Positions 25,594 through 34,272 are shown, counted from the stretch's first letter. The stretch: 38,912 nt of DNA from Bacteroidales bacterium (GCA_004555425.1 SFID01000003.1:1-38912); one strand, 5' to 3'. Numbers and translations: made by a program. The notes: generated from the sequence alone by a model not told the origin.

Positions 25594-25938
25594 TTATTTG
25601 TTTTTGATTTCAAAATATTGTTTCATGATTGCCTCTGCCCTGGCTATTTCCTTCTTGGGTGTCTTTTGTGTTTTCTTGATAATGCCGTGCGTGGCTACTA
25701 CCAAGGTATTCATGTCCGTATCCCAAAAAGCAAAGAGGCGATAGGCTATCCCGTTGTAAAGTGTGCGAAACTCCCAAATTTCTGAATTTTCTAACTTTTT
25801 GAATAGTTCTTTGTTCCTCTCTCCGCCTGCCACTCTATCAATATTGTATAATATCTTCTTGTATGCCTGTGGCGGTAGGCTCTGGAGAAACTTTTTAGCC
25901 TCTTCTAATAACGCAAGTCTGAATATATACATAATCAT
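25594..25938 (-). CDS. HigB/Gp49-like toxin of the RelE superfamily
   Basis: Predicted ribosome-dependent mRNA interferase. A frame opens earlier at 26007, but the promoter -7 box lies inside that extension, so the start MIMYIFRLAL at 25938 (or the ATG at 25932) is preferred, giving about 114 aa. Family signatures are seen: IWEFRTLYNGIAYRLFAFWD and the C-terminal HGIIKKTQKTPKKEIARAE, very close to the Gp49/HigB consensus KKTQKTP. The fold and the basic C-terminus fit toxins of this family; activity is inferred. It is the first gene of a two-gene operon with the antitoxin. Confidence 0.9.
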   Translation of the reverse strand: MIMYIFRLALLEEAKKFLQSLPPQAYKKILYNIDRVAGGERNKELFKKLENSEIWEFRTLYNGIAYRLFAFWDTDMNTLVVATHGIIKKTQKTPKKEIARAEAIMKQYFEIKNK

Positions 25939-25954
25939 ATATTGTCTTCGCCTG

Positions 25955-25985
25955 CAAAGGTAGTAAAAAATGAAGAACGAATCAA
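25955..25985 (-). promoter_or_regulatory. Promoter of toxin-antitoxin operon
   Basis: On the minus strand TACCTTTG (25955-25962) with TTG at 25983-25985, spacing 20 bp. The start of translation would be only about 10-16 nt after the transcript start. GAATCAATTC (25979-25988), a dyad overlapping the -33 site, is a possible operator. Confidence 0.68.
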
Positions 25986-26007
25986 TTCGTTTGTGGCCAA
26001 CTTTCAT

Positions 26008-26255
26008 TCTTCATAATTCTTTCCCCCAACTAAGGAGGTTCAATTTTTATCACAAATTCTAGCAAAAGCCCTTCCATCGTTAGACTTATTCTCTCCCCTT
26101 TCAATGAAAACAACTCCTTGTTCATAGCTTGCAGCAAGGTGCGAAACTTCACGTTAACCCTCTCACGCGTAAAGAAAACCATAGTTTCACAAAGACCACT
26201 TCGGCTTCCCCTCAGTCCTCTTCAAGCCATCCCCAGCATTTTTTATTCTTACTAA
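26008..26255. other. Non-coding gap between toxin gene and pyrB
   Basis: No gene or repeat was recognised in these bases apart from short AT-rich runs. It separates the divergent higBA and pyrB promoters. Confidence 0.5.
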
Positions 26256-26288
26256 TTGGACCTACCTCAAATATTATTCATAAATTTG
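26256..26288 (+). promoter_or_regulatory. pyrB promoter
   Basis: TAAATTTG (26281-26288) is a good -7 box; a TTG at 26256-26258 is 22 bp upstream, slightly long. The leader is about 28 nt, too short for an attenuator of the enteric type. Confidence 0.58.
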
Positions 26289-26322
26289 CGCTACTCAATG
26301 ACCTTTGTAAGCTACTTACTAT

Positions 26323-27267
26323 ATGAAACAAAGCCTGGTTACCATTGCCAATCTCACGAAGGAAAAGATTGAATACCTCGTGGAGATGGCCAGCGAATTT
26401 GAAAAGTACCCCAACCGCAAAACTCTGGAAGGTCGGGTTGTGGCTACACTTTTCTTTGAACCTTCCACCCGTACCCGCCTCTCTTTTGAAACTGCCGCCA
26501 ACCGCCTCGGCGCTCGCGTCATCGGGTTTACCGACCCCAAGGTGACGAGTTCGACCAAGGGCGAAACGCTCAAGGACACCATCATGATGGTGAGCAACTA
26601 TGCCGATGTCATCGTGATGCGCCACTACCTGGAGGGGGCTGCGCTGTATGCCAGCGAGGTGTCGCCCGTGCCCATCATCAATGCGGGCGACGGCGCCAAC
26701 CAGCACCCCACGCAGACAATGCTCGACCTCTACTCCATCTACAAGACGCAGGGCACGCTGGAAAACCTCAACATCTATCTCGTGGGCGACCTGAAGTACG
26801 GACGCACGGTGCACTCGCTGCTGATGGCTATGCGCCACTTCAACCCCACGTTCCACTTCATCGCGCCCAAGGAACTGGCTATGCCCGACGAGTACAAACT
26901 CTACTGCAAGGAGCACGGCATCCGCTACGAAGAGCACGAGGAATTCAACGAAGAGGTAATCAGCCAGGCCGACATCCTCTATATGACCCGCGTGCAGCGC
27001 GAACGTTTCACGGACCTTATGGAGTACGAACGTGTGAAGGATGTCTATGTGCTCAAGGCACAGATGCTCGAACAGGCACGGCCCAACATGCGCATCCTCC
27101 ATCCCCTGCCCCGCGTCAACGAGATTGCCTACGATGTGGACGACGATCCCCACGCCTACTATTTCGAGCAGGCCAAAAATGGACTCTACGCCCGCGAAGC
27201 CATCATCTGCGACTGCCTGGGCATCACCCTTGACGAAGTGCGCGCTGACCAGACGATTTTGAAGTAA
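26323..27267 (+). CDS. pyrB: Aspartate carbamoyltransferase catalytic subunit
   Basis: Condenses carbamoyl phosphate and aspartate to carbamoyl aspartate in pyrimidine synthesis. The 314-aa length is standard. The carbamoyl-phosphate site is seen as FFEPSTRTRLSFE, followed by GDGANQHPTQTMLDLYSI, DLKYGRTVHSL, the aspartate loop region RVQRERF and HPLPRVNEIAYDV. The regulatory subunit gene follows after 28 bp, so the product should assemble as an allosteric 2(C3):3(R2) complex as in enterobacteria. Secure. Confidence 0.98.
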   Translation: MKQSLVTIANLTKEKIEYLVEMASEFEKYPNRKTLEGRVVATLFFEPSTRTRLSFETAANRLGARVIGFTDPKVTSSTKGETLKDTIMMVSNYADVIVMRHYLEGAALYASEVSPVPIINAGDGANQHPTQTMLDLYSIYKTQGTLENLNIYLVGDLKYGRTVHSLLMAMRHFNPTFHFIAPKELAMPDEYKLYCKEHGIRYEEHEEFNEEVISQADILYMTRVQRERFTDLMEYERVKDVYVLKAQMLEQARPNMRILHPLPRVNEIAYDVDDDPHAYYFEQAKNGLYAREAIICDCLGITLDEVRADQTILK

Positions 27268-27295
27268 GTACTCCTTATTATATATAGTATAAGTC

Positions 27296-27757
27296 ATGAA
27301 ACAGGAATCCCAACTGGTGGTGGCCATCAAGAACGGCACCGTCATTGACCATATACCCAGTGCGAAACTCTTTGAGGTGGTCAACCTCCTTCACCTACAG
27401 GATGTGCGCGACTCCGCCATCATTGTGGGCTACAACCTCAAAAGCAAGAAGTTTGGCCACAAGAGCCTCATCAAGGTGTTCGACAAATTCTTCACCGACG
27501 CCGAACTCAACCAACTGTCGGTCGTTGCGCCCAACGTGACGCTCTGCATTATCCGCGACTATGAAGTGGTGGAGAAGAAGAGCGTCACCCTGCCCGAAGA
27601 ACTGCGCGGCATCGTGCGCTGCAACAACCCCAAGTGTATCACCAACAACGAACCCATGCAAACGGTATTCCACGTGAGCGACCGCGAAAACGGCCTGCTG
27701 CGCTGCCACTATTGCGGCAAGGAACAGCACGTGGAGGACGTGAAGGTGATTGAATAA
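27296..27757 (+). CDS. pyrI: Aspartate carbamoyltransferase regulatory subunit
   Basis: Binds ATP/CTP and controls the PyrB trimers. The 153-aa product matches the family length. The allosteric domain (ALVVAIKNGTVIDHI-like start VVAIKNGTVIDHIPSAK, DSAIIVGYNLKSKK) is followed by the zinc domain with four cysteines in the pattern CNNPKC and CHYC near the C-terminus. The pyrB-pyrI order and 28-bp gap suggest one transcript. Hairpin repeats begin immediately after the stop. Confidence 0.97.
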   Translation: MKQESQLVVAIKNGTVIDHIPSAKLFEVVNLLHLQDVRDSAIIVGYNLKSKKFGHKSLIKVFDKFFTDAELNQLSVVAPNVTLCIIRDYEVVEKKSVTLPEELRGIVRCNNPKCITNNEPMQTVFHVSDRENGLLRCHYCGKEQHVEDVKVIE

Positions 27758-27905
27758 GGTTGCGCTTGGGTCGCTGCGCGACTTAGTTTCAAAGATTCAA
27801 CGCAGCCTGCGGTTGCTGGCTCGATAGCCTTTGCTATTCATAAGCCTACTAGGAGGTGCAGTGTCTCACTGCACTAGAATCAATGAGGCTGCGGCGAGTC
27901 ACCGC
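27758..27905. repeat. Hairpin array after pyrI (same family as 14019-14160)
   Basis: GGTCGCTGCGCGAC (27769-27782) is followed by TTAGTTTCAA, then CGCAGCCTGCGGTTGC with CTGGCTCGATAG as at 14160-14171. Further hairpins with other stems are GTGCAGTGTCTCACTGCAC (27856-27874, perfect 8-bp stem) and GCGGCGAGTCACCGC (about 27891-27905). No gene is visible. Confidence 0.78.
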
Positions 27906-27934
27906 TATTCCTAAATCCTTCTATATAACAACCT

Positions 27935-28152
27935 GTTTTTTAACACGAATATTACGAATTTTTCGAATGTGGCTGAGGAAACTACCTGCATGAATGAAAT
28001 AATTCAATTCGTGCTTCACACGAATCTATCCGAATCACACGAATGCAGGTGAGAGCAGCCTATGTGGCTAGTATTCGAATCATTCGTGGTGGAATAAAGG
28101 AAACACACTCTTCAGCATTCGTAAAATTCGAAATATTCGTGTTTAAAAAAAC
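27935..28152. mobile_element. 218-bp ATTCG-rich element with inverted ends
   Basis: The left end GTTTTTTAACACGAATATTA (27935 on, continuing as CGAATTTTTCGAATG) is repeated in inverted form at the right end (28116-28152) with a few mismatches. Inside are several CACGAAT/ATTCGTG pentamer-like motifs. The motifs match those of the block at 1-514, so both belong to one family. No coding frame and no sure target duplication were seen. Confidence 0.7.
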
Positions 28153-28251
28153 ACCGCGATGCCTGCGCGCCCTGTTATTTAGACACCTATTGGGGGCTGC
28201 CCCCAACCGATACTAATTCCTAATTCCTAATTAAACAATCCCCCCATACAA
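28153..28251. other. Leader region of glyA
   Basis: Contains a G/C hairpin TTGGGGGCTGCCCCCAA (28190-28206) and heptad repeats TAATTCCTAATTCCTAATTA (28214-28233). No standard -7 box was recognised. Confidence 0.5.
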
Positions 28252-29532
28252 ATGAAAAAGGACACAGAAATCTTCGACCTCATCGAGGCCGAACACCAGC
28301 GCCAACTGCGCGGTATAGAACTTATCGCTTCTGAGAATTTCGTCAGCGACCAGGTGATGCAAGCCATGGGCAGTTGCATGACCAATAAATACGCCGAGGG
28401 CTACCCCGGCAAACGCTACTACGGCGGCTGCCAGGTGGTGGACCAGAGCGAACGCTTGGCCATCCAACGTATTTGCCAACTCTTTGATGCCGAATACGCC
28501 AACGTGCAACCCCACTCGGGCGCACAGGCCAACGCGGCCGTATTCTTTGCCGTACTCAAGCCGGGCGACACCTTCATGGGCCTCAACCTAGACCACGGCG
28601 GCCACCTCTCCCACGGCTCGCGCGTGAATACCTCGGGCATTCTCTACAACCCCATTGGCTACAACCTCAACAAGGAAACGGGCCTCGTGGATTATGACGA
28701 AATGGAGGAGTTGGCCCTCGCGCACAAGCCCAAACTGATTGTCGGTGGCGGTTCGGCCTACAGCCGCGAATGGGACTATGCCCGTATGCGCGCCATCGCC
28801 GACAAGGTGGGCGCCCTCCTGATGATTGACATGGCGCATCCCGCTGGCCTGATTGCTGCGGGACTGCTCGACAACCCCGTGAAGTATGCCCACATCGTCA
28901 CCTCGACCACCCACAAGACCCTGCGCGGTCCGCGCGGCGGCATCATTCTGATGGGCAAGGACTTCGAAAACCCTTGGGGACTCAAGACACCGAAGGGCGA
29001 AACGAAGATGATGAGCCAGTTGCTCAACAGTGCCGTCTTCCCTGGCACGCAAGGCGGACCGCTCGAGCACGTCATCGCAGCCAAGGCCGTGGCTTTCGGC
29101 GAGGCTCTCTCGCCCGAGTTCAAGGAGTACGCCCTGCAGGTGAAGAAGAACGCAGCGTGCCTGGCCGAAGAACTCACCAAGCGCGGCTTCACCATCGTCA
29201 GCGGCGGCACGGACAACCACAGTATGCTCGTTGACCTCCGCTCGAAATATCCCGACCTCACAGGCAAAGTGGCTGAAAATGCCCTCGTGGCCGCCGACAT
29301 CACGGTCAACAAGAACATGGTGCCCTTCGACAGCCGCAGCGCATTCCAGACCTCGGGCATCCGCCTCGGCACACCCGCCATCACCACCCGCGGTGCGAAG
29401 GAGGACTTGATGGTTGAAATCGCCGAAATGATTGAGACCGTACTCAATGCGCCCGAAGACCAAGAGGTGATTACTGCCGTTCGTGCTCGCGTGAACGAGA
29501 CGATGAAGGCTTATCCCTTGTTTGCTTATTGA
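28252..29532 (+). CDS. glyA: Serine hydroxymethyltransferase
   Basis: Interconverts serine and glycine while charging tetrahydrofolate with a one-carbon unit; PLP enzyme in the cytosol. The 426-aa length is normal. Signatures include IELIASENFVS, KYAEGYPGKRYYGGC, LNLDHGGHLSHGS, the PLP-lysine segment STTHKTLRGPRGGI and TSGIRLGTPAITTRG. It is followed by a hairpin that overlaps the start region of nspC, so the two may be partly separated transcriptionally. Very secure. Confidence 0.98.
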   Translation: MKKDTEIFDLIEAEHQRQLRGIELIASENFVSDQVMQAMGSCMTNKYAEGYPGKRYYGGCQVVDQSERLAIQRICQLFDAEYANVQPHSGAQANAAVFFAVLKPGDTFMGLNLDHGGHLSHGSRVNTSGILYNPIGYNLNKETGLVDYDEMEELALAHKPKLIVGGGSAYSREWDYARMRAIADKVGALLMIDMAHPAGLIAAGLLDNPVKYAHIVTSTTHKTLRGPRGGIILMGKDFENPWGLKTPKGETKMMSQLLNSAVFPGTQGGPLEHVIAAKAVAFGEALSPEFKEYALQVKKNAACLAEELTKRGFTIVSGGTDNHSMLVDLRSKYPDLTGKVAENALVAADITVNKNMVPFDSRSAFQTSGIRLGTPAITTRGAKEDLMVEIAEMIETVLNAPEDQEVITAVRARVNETMKAYPLFAY

Positions 29533-29575
29533 TTCGGCAAGACTTAAAGCAACTTATTGTTACTATTATTTATGG

Positions 29576-29608
29576 GGCGCAGGCTCACGCCTGCCCTCCA
29601 TATTTTTT
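29576..29608 (+). terminator. Hairpin with T-tract after glyA
   Basis: GCAGGC-TCAC-GCCTGC with extra G-C pairs (29576-29596) is followed by TATTTTTTAT. It ends only a few bases before the nspC ATG, so it may also influence nspC translation. Confidence 0.6.
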
Positions 29609-29614
29609 ATTTCT

Positions 29615-30754
29615 ATGACTACACCTTATTATTTGCTAGAGGAAAGCAAACTGCGCCGCAACCTATCGCTTATCCGCAGTATTGCCGAGCGGGCCAATGT
29701 GGAGTTTATCCTTGCCTTCAAGGCGTTTGCCCTGTGGCGCACCTTCCCCATCTTCCGCGAATACATCCACCACACCACTGCCTCCTCGCCCTACGAAGCC
29801 CGTTTGGCCTACGAGGAATTTGGCTCGAAGGCCCACACATATTCTCCGGCCTACGAGGAACATACGTTTGACGAAATCGTTCGTTGCTCCAGCCATATCA
29901 CATTCAATTCCCTGAGCCAGTACGAGCGTTTCGCCCCTCGCGCCATCGCGGCGGGCATCTCCTGCGGTCTGCGCATCAATCCCGAATATAGCGAAATCGA
30001 AACGGAACTGTACAATCCCTGTGCGCCAGGCTCGCGATTTGGCATCTTGGCCGAATCGCTGCCGCCCGTCTTGCCCGCAGGCATTGAGGGTTTCCACTGC
30101 CACTGCCATTGCGAAAGCAGCAGTTATGCGCTGGAGCACACCCTCCAGCACATCGAGGCGAAGTTCGGCCCCTGGCTCGGCCAAGTGAAATGGCTCAACC
30201 TGGGCGGCGGCCACCTCGTCACACGTGCCGACTACGACACCGAGCACCTCATCGGCCTGCTCCAAGGATTGCACCAGCGCTATCCGCACCTGCGCATCAT
30301 CCTTGAGCCCGGCAGTGCCTTTGCCTGGCAGACGGGGCCGCTCGTTTCGCAGGTAGTAGATATCGTGGAGAACCACGGCATCAAGACGGCCATCCTCAAC
30401 GTAAGCTTCACCTGCCACATGCCCGACTGCCTGGAAATGCCCTACCATCCCACCGTGCGAGGCGCGGAAACCCTGGCCGACGAAGCAGCTGAGGGCCACG
30501 AAACAGAAGCCACCGTCTATCGCCTAGGCGGCAACAGTTGTCTGAGCGGCGATTTCATGGGCTACTGGCGATTCCCTGCCCCGCTAGCAATAGGCGACAC
30601 CGTCATCTTCGAGGATATGATTCACTACACCACCGTCAAGACGAACATGTTCAACGGCATACACCATCCCTCGCTGGTGCTGGAGCATAAGGACGGCACC
30701 CGCGAACTCCTGCGAGAATACAGTTACGAAGATTATCGCAACAGAATGGACTAA
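29615..30754 (+). CDS. nspC: Carboxynorspermidine/carboxyspermidine decarboxylase
   Basis: PLP enzyme that decarboxylates carboxy(nor)spermidine to the triamine. A frame opens at 29522 inside glyA, but the ATG at 29615 begins the real N-terminus (MTTPYYLLEESKLRRNL), giving 379 aa as in the family. The PLP lysine is Lys36 in VEFILAFKAFALW. Other features are the histidine in FHCHCHCES, the glycine-rich LNLGGGHLV, EPGSAFAW and, near the end, the cysteine-containing GNSCLSGDFMG. The partner carboxyspermidine dehydrogenase is not in this window. This alternative spermidine pathway is common in gut Bacteroidetes. Confidence 0.93.
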   Translation: MTTPYYLLEESKLRRNLSLIRSIAERANVEFILAFKAFALWRTFPIFREYIHHTTASSPYEARLAYEEFGSKAHTYSPAYEEHTFDEIVRCSSHITFNSLSQYERFAPRAIAAGISCGLRINPEYSEIETELYNPCAPGSRFGILAESLPPVLPAGIEGFHCHCHCESSSYALEHTLQHIEAKFGPWLGQVKWLNLGGGHLVTRADYDTEHLIGLLQGLHQRYPHLRIILEPGSAFAWQTGPLVSQVVDIVENHGIKTAILNVSFTCHMPDCLEMPYHPTVRGAETLADEAAEGHETEATVYRLGGNSCLSGDFMGYWRFPAPLAIGDTVIFEDMIHYTTVKTNMFNGIHHPSLVLEHKDGTRELLREYSYEDYRNRMD

Positions 30755-30781
30755 AAGGGAAAGCCAAAAAATCCGGAAACC

Positions 30782-30862
30782 CAGAAGACCTAGAAAATCT
30801 AGAAAACCTAGAAAATCTAGAAAATCTAGAAAACCTAGAAAACCTAGAAAACCCAGAAAATC
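30782..30862. repeat. 9-bp minisatellite CTAGAAAA(T/C)
   Basis: Nine 9-bp units lie between nspC and the OPT gene: one CCAGAAGAC, then CTAGAAAAT/CTAGAAAAC seven times (30791-30853) and CCAGAAAAT. A minus-strand frame would read a FLG/FLD tripeptide repeat, but no gene structure supports it. The family is the same as at 20960-21049. Confidence 0.9.
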
Positions 30863-30893
30863 CCCCAAGCAAACCAATCCAAAAACAATAAAC

Positions 30894-32861
30894 ATGAAAG
30901 AAACCAACCTACCCGAAAACGCCTTTCGCGAACTGCGCGAAGGCGAAACGTACGAGCCGCTGATGAAGCCCAATCGTACGTATCGCGAAGTGACGCCCTG
31001 GAGTATCTTCTGGGGATTGCTGATGGCCGTCATCTTCTCCGCCGCCACCGCCTACCTCGGCCTGAAGGTCGGCCAGGTGTTTGAGGCCGCCATCCCCATC
31101 ACCATCATCGCCGTTGGCCTCAGCGGTGCCACCCATCGCAAAGACCCCTTGGGCGAGAACGTCATTATCCAGAGTATCGGTGCCTGTTCGGGAATGATTG
31201 TGGCCGGCGCCATCTTCACCCTGCCCGCCCTCTATATCCTCCAGAACAAATATTCCGAACTGACCGTCAACTTCATCGAAGTATTCCTCGCCTCCCTCCT
31301 CGGCGGTGTGCTGGGTATTCTCTTCCTGATTCCCTTCCGCAAATATTTCGTCAAGGATATGCACGGCAAATACCCCTTCCCCGAAGCCACCGCATCTACG
31401 CAGGTGCTCCTCTCGGGCGAGAAGAGCGGCAGCCAAACAAAGCCCCTCCTTGTGGCTGGCCTCATCGGCGGTCTCTACGACTTTGCCGTAGCCTCCTTTG
31501 GCGCATGGACCGAGAATTTCACCAGCCGCGTGGGCGAATGGGGCGTGGCTGTGGCCGACAAGGCGAAACTCGTCTTCAGTTGCAACACCAGCGCCGCCCT
31601 CCTCGGTATGGGCTATATCGTCGGACTGAAATATGCCGCCATCATCTGCGCAGGCTCCTGCCTCGTATGGTGGGGCATCGTGCCGGGTATCGCCCTCCTC
31701 TTCCCCGATCTGGCCGTCAACGACGAAGGCCTGACTGCCAGTGCTGCCAGTGCCGAACAAATCTTCGGCTATGCCAAGAGCATCGGTATCGGCGGTATTG
31801 CCATGGCCGGTATTATCGGCGTTATCAAGAGTTGGGGCGTCATCAAGAGCGCCTTCTCCCTCGTAGGCCAAATCATGAACGGTGGCAAGCCCGCTGATGA
31901 AACCGTGCGCACCCAGCGCGACCTCTCAATGAAGATTGTAGCCTTTGGTTCTCTGCTCACCATCCTTGTGACCGCCCTGTTCTTCTATTTTGATGTGATG
32001 GGCGGCAACCTCCTCTTCACCATCGTGGGCATCCTCATCGTGGCAGTCATCGCCTTCCTCTTCACCACCGTTGCGGCCAACGCCATTGCTATCGTTGGAT
32101 CCAATCCCGTCAGCGGCATGACACTCATGACCCTCATCCTTTCCTCCATCATCATGGTGCTGGTCGGCCTGAAGGGTACGGGCGGTATGGTGGCAGCCCT
32201 CATCATGGGCGGTGTGGTCTGCACGGCCCTCAGCAGTGCTGGCGCATTCATCACCGACCTCAAGATTGGCTACTGGCTCGGCTCCACGCCCAAGTATCAG
32301 CAAACGTACAAGTTCCTAGGCATTCTCGTCAGCGCAGCCACCGTGGGCGGCGTCATCATGATTCTCAATAAAGCATACGGTTTCACGCCCGACAACAGCG
32401 ATGTGATGGCTGCGCCGCAAGCCCGCGCTATGGCAGCCGTCATTGAGCCCCTCATGTCGGGCCAGAGTGCACCCTGGTTGCTCTACGGCATTGGCGCAGG
32501 CATTGCCCTCGTGCTCAACTGGTGCGGCATCTCAGCCCTGGCCTTTGCCCTGGGTATGTTCATCCCCCTGCAACTCAACATTCCCCTCATCGTTGGTGGT
32601 GCAGTAAACTGGTACGTCAACTCGCGCTCAAAGGACACTGAAATCAACCGCCTGCGCAATGAGAAGGGCACCCTCCTCGCCTCGGGCTTCATCGCCGGCG
32701 GCGCACTGATGGGCGTAGTCAGCGCAGGCCTCCAATTCGGCGGCCTCAACTTCGCCAGCGAAGCGTGGACTTCCACCTACTATGCCCAGTGGCTCTCCCT
32801 AGTCATGTACATCGCCCTCATCGTTTATCTGGCCAAGGCATCCATGAGCGTGAAGAAGTAA
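30894..32861 (+). CDS. Oligopeptide transporter, OPT family
   Basis: Predicted inner-membrane uptake system for peptides or metal-chelate compounds. The 655-aa product has about 14-16 hydrophobic segments, for example WSIFWGLLMAVIFSAATAYL, IIQSIGACSGMIVAGAIFTL and LLASGFIAGGALMGVVSAGL. Family features include the conserved YLGLKVGQVFEAAIPI near the N-terminus and KYPFPEATAS. A hydrophilic N-terminus of about 35 residues precedes the first segment. No partner genes are nearby, as OPT proteins work alone. The substrate cannot be read from sequence. It is followed by a strong terminator. Confidence 0.92.
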   Translation: MKETNLPENAFRELREGETYEPLMKPNRTYREVTPWSIFWGLLMAVIFSAATAYLGLKVGQVFEAAIPITIIAVGLSGATHRKDPLGENVIIQSIGACSGMIVAGAIFTLPALYILQNKYSELTVNFIEVFLASLLGGVLGILFLIPFRKYFVKDMHGKYPFPEATASTQVLLSGEKSGSQTKPLLVAGLIGGLYDFAVASFGAWTENFTSRVGEWGVAVADKAKLVFSCNTSAALLGMGYIVGLKYAAIICAGSCLVWWGIVPGIALLFPDLAVNDEGLTASAASAEQIFGYAKSIGIGGIAMAGIIGVIKSWGVIKSAFSLVGQIMNGGKPADETVRTQRDLSMKIVAFGSLLTILVTALFFYFDVMGGNLLFTIVGILIVAVIAFLFTTVAANAIAIVGSNPVSGMTLMTLILSSIIMVLVGLKGTGGMVAALIMGGVVCTALSSAGAFITDLKIGYWLGSTPKYQQTYKFLGILVSAATVGGVIMILNKAYGFTPDNSDVMAAPQARAMAAVIEPLMSGQSAPWLLYGIGAGIALVLNWCGISALAFALGMFIPLQLNIPLIVGGAVNWYVNSRSKDTEINRLRNEKGTLLASGFIAGGALMGVVSAGLQFGGLNFASEAWTSTYYAQWLSLVMYIALIVYLAKASMSVKK

Positions 32862-32913
32862 TTTCCAAGAAATGTCCGCACCGCCCGTTCCATACAGACG
32901 GCCATACCACCAA

Positions 32914-32950
32914 AAAGAGGCAGCCCCACACACTGGCGGCTGCCTCTTTC
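32914..32950 (+). terminator. Intrinsic terminator after the OPT gene
   Basis: AAAGAGGCAGCC (32914-32925) pairs with GGCTGCCTCTTT (32938-32949) around a 12-nt loop. An A-run precedes the stem, so it may also act on the opposite strand. Confidence 0.85.
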
Positions 32951-32985
32951 GTTACTTTCCACGTTATTCCAAGGCTTCATTTCCG

Positions 32986-33015
32986 CCTTGAAATGGTAAC
33001 TACTCAGGTGGATTT
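32986..33015 (+). repeat. Solo copy of the GGTAACTACTCAGG repeat
   Basis: A 30-bp segment centred on AAATGGTAACTACTCAGGTG is identical to 38393-38422 and shares 19-21 bp with the inverted ends at 81-101 and 496-514. Downstream, GCCACACGTTGCGAG and ATGCGGTACATTGC echo sequences near 38340 and 24950. Confidence 0.85.
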
Positions 33016-33095
33016 TTAATAGCATATAATAGGTATCATTTCCTCAGAGCCACACGTTGCGAGCAACATGCGGTACATTGCATTTCCGCTGAGAA

Positions 33096-34031
33096 CTACC
33101 CGCCTAAATACAAGCACAGCATACCGAGGAGGACGAGGAGGAGGTCGAGGGCTTTGGCGCGCAGATGGGACTCGTGGAGGACGAAGGCTCCGAAGGCGAA
33201 ACTTACCAGTACACTGCCGCGGCGCACCATAGAAACGACGGCGATGAGGGCTTCGGGTTGGCTCAGGGCGTAGAAATAGGCGAGGTCGGCTGCCGTCAGG
33301 AAGAGGGAGATGAGCAGGATGCTCCATCGCCATTGGAAGGGAGTGCGCTGGACTGGCGTCTGCGACTGCTTGCGGTGCTGCTGCCATGTCATGAGCAGAA
33401 AAACTAAGCCCATCATGATGGCTTGGTACTGATTGTACCATCCCTGCACGAACAACTTGTCAAGCCCTGCCCCACCCTGCGTTGCGGGCGACATAAGGTA
33501 TTTGTCGAAGAGGCCACTGACGGCTCCGAGCAAGGCGGCACTGGCCAAAAGGCCTATCCAACGGTTGTCGGTGAAACGGATGCCCTCGCGCTGGCTACTC
33601 CGACTGAGCAGGAACAACGAGAAGATGGTCAGCAACACACCCGCCCACTGCCAAGCATTCAGACGCTCGCCATAGACCAAAAGCGCACCGACCAAGACGA
33701 GCACGGGACGGCTGGCGTTAATCGGTCCTACGATGGTGAGCGGCAAGTGCTTGATGGCATAGTAACCGCATATCCACGAGGAGAGCACAATCACACTTTT
33801 GGCAGCCACAAGCACATGACCGTGAGTATCGCCCAGCGGGATGTAGAGGCTACCGGCAGCACCGAGCGCACCGAAGGCACTCAGCAGGATAAGCGGCAGG
33901 AAGATGCCTGCACACAGGAGGGTATTTATCCACAAAACGGGAAGGACGGCATTGCCAGCCAGCGAGCGTTTCTTGCAGACATCATAGAGGCCGAGCAGGG
34001 CGGCGGAAAGAAAAGCAAAGGTGAGCCACAT
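33096..34031 (-). CDS. EamA/DMT-family membrane transporter
   Basis: Predicted drug/metabolite exporter of the inner membrane, 311 aa with about ten hydrophobic segments arranged as two EamA halves: the first around MWLTFAFLSAALLGLYDVCK to LLTIFSLFLLS, the second from IGLLASAALLGAVSGLFDKY to LLLVLLGMLCLYLGG. Typical motif pieces are PINASRPVLVLVGALLVYGE in half 1 and SMVRRGSVLVSFAFGAFVLHE in half 2. The substrate is unknown. The gene ends on the minus strand close to the solo repeat copy. A possible promoter lies about 240 bp upstream. Confidence 0.88.
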   Translation of the reverse strand: MWLTFAFLSAALLGLYDVCKKRSLAGNAVLPVLWINTLLCAGIFLPLILLSAFGALGAAGSLYIPLGDTHGHVLVAAKSVIVLSSWICGYYAIKHLPLTIVGPINASRPVLVLVGALLVYGERLNAWQWAGVLLTIFSLFLLSRSSQREGIRFTDNRWIGLLASAALLGAVSGLFDKYLMSPATQGGAGLDKLFVQGWYNQYQAIMMGLVFLLMTWQQHRKQSQTPVQRTPFQWRWSILLISLFLTAADLAYFYALSQPEALIAVVSMVRRGSVLVSFAFGAFVLHESHLRAKALDLLLVLLGMLCLYLGG

Positions 34032-34044
34032 GGAAAATTAGATA

Positions 34045-34163
34045 AGTTTCAAAGGTCGCTATGCAACCTGGTTTCAACGGAAGCCTGCGTCTTTATGGAT
34101 CAAAGTCTCATCGGCCACTTTGTTCCCTGGTCTCAACACAACCTGCGGCTACTGGCTGGATAG
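34045..34163. repeat. Degenerate copy of the hairpin array
   Basis: The order GTTTCAAAGGTCGC..., GGTTTCAACGGAAGCCTGCG and ACCTGCGGCTACTGGCTGGATAG matches 14060-14171, but most stems no longer pair. This looks like a decayed copy of the same repeat. Confidence 0.7.
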
Positions 34164-34272
34164 TTGATGTACATAGAACAATAAATCCGACCTTGGGATT
34201 TCTCCAACAGATACTATATATGAATCAAACGTAGCCGAAAGATGGGATGATTAGGGGGTGAAAATTCGGTTG

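Noticed and set aside
26278..27384. Minus-strand 368-aa frame opposite pyrB
   Set aside because: It is a shadow of pyrB, which has all catalytic motifs.
29522..29614. Upstream start for nspC overlapping glyA
   Set aside because: The extra residues come from a terminator-like hairpin, and homologous proteins start at MTTPYY-type sequence.
30584..31048. Minus-strand hydrophobic FLG/FLD repeat protein
   Set aside because: It is generated by the 9-bp minisatellite and overlaps the ends of two solid plus-strand genes.
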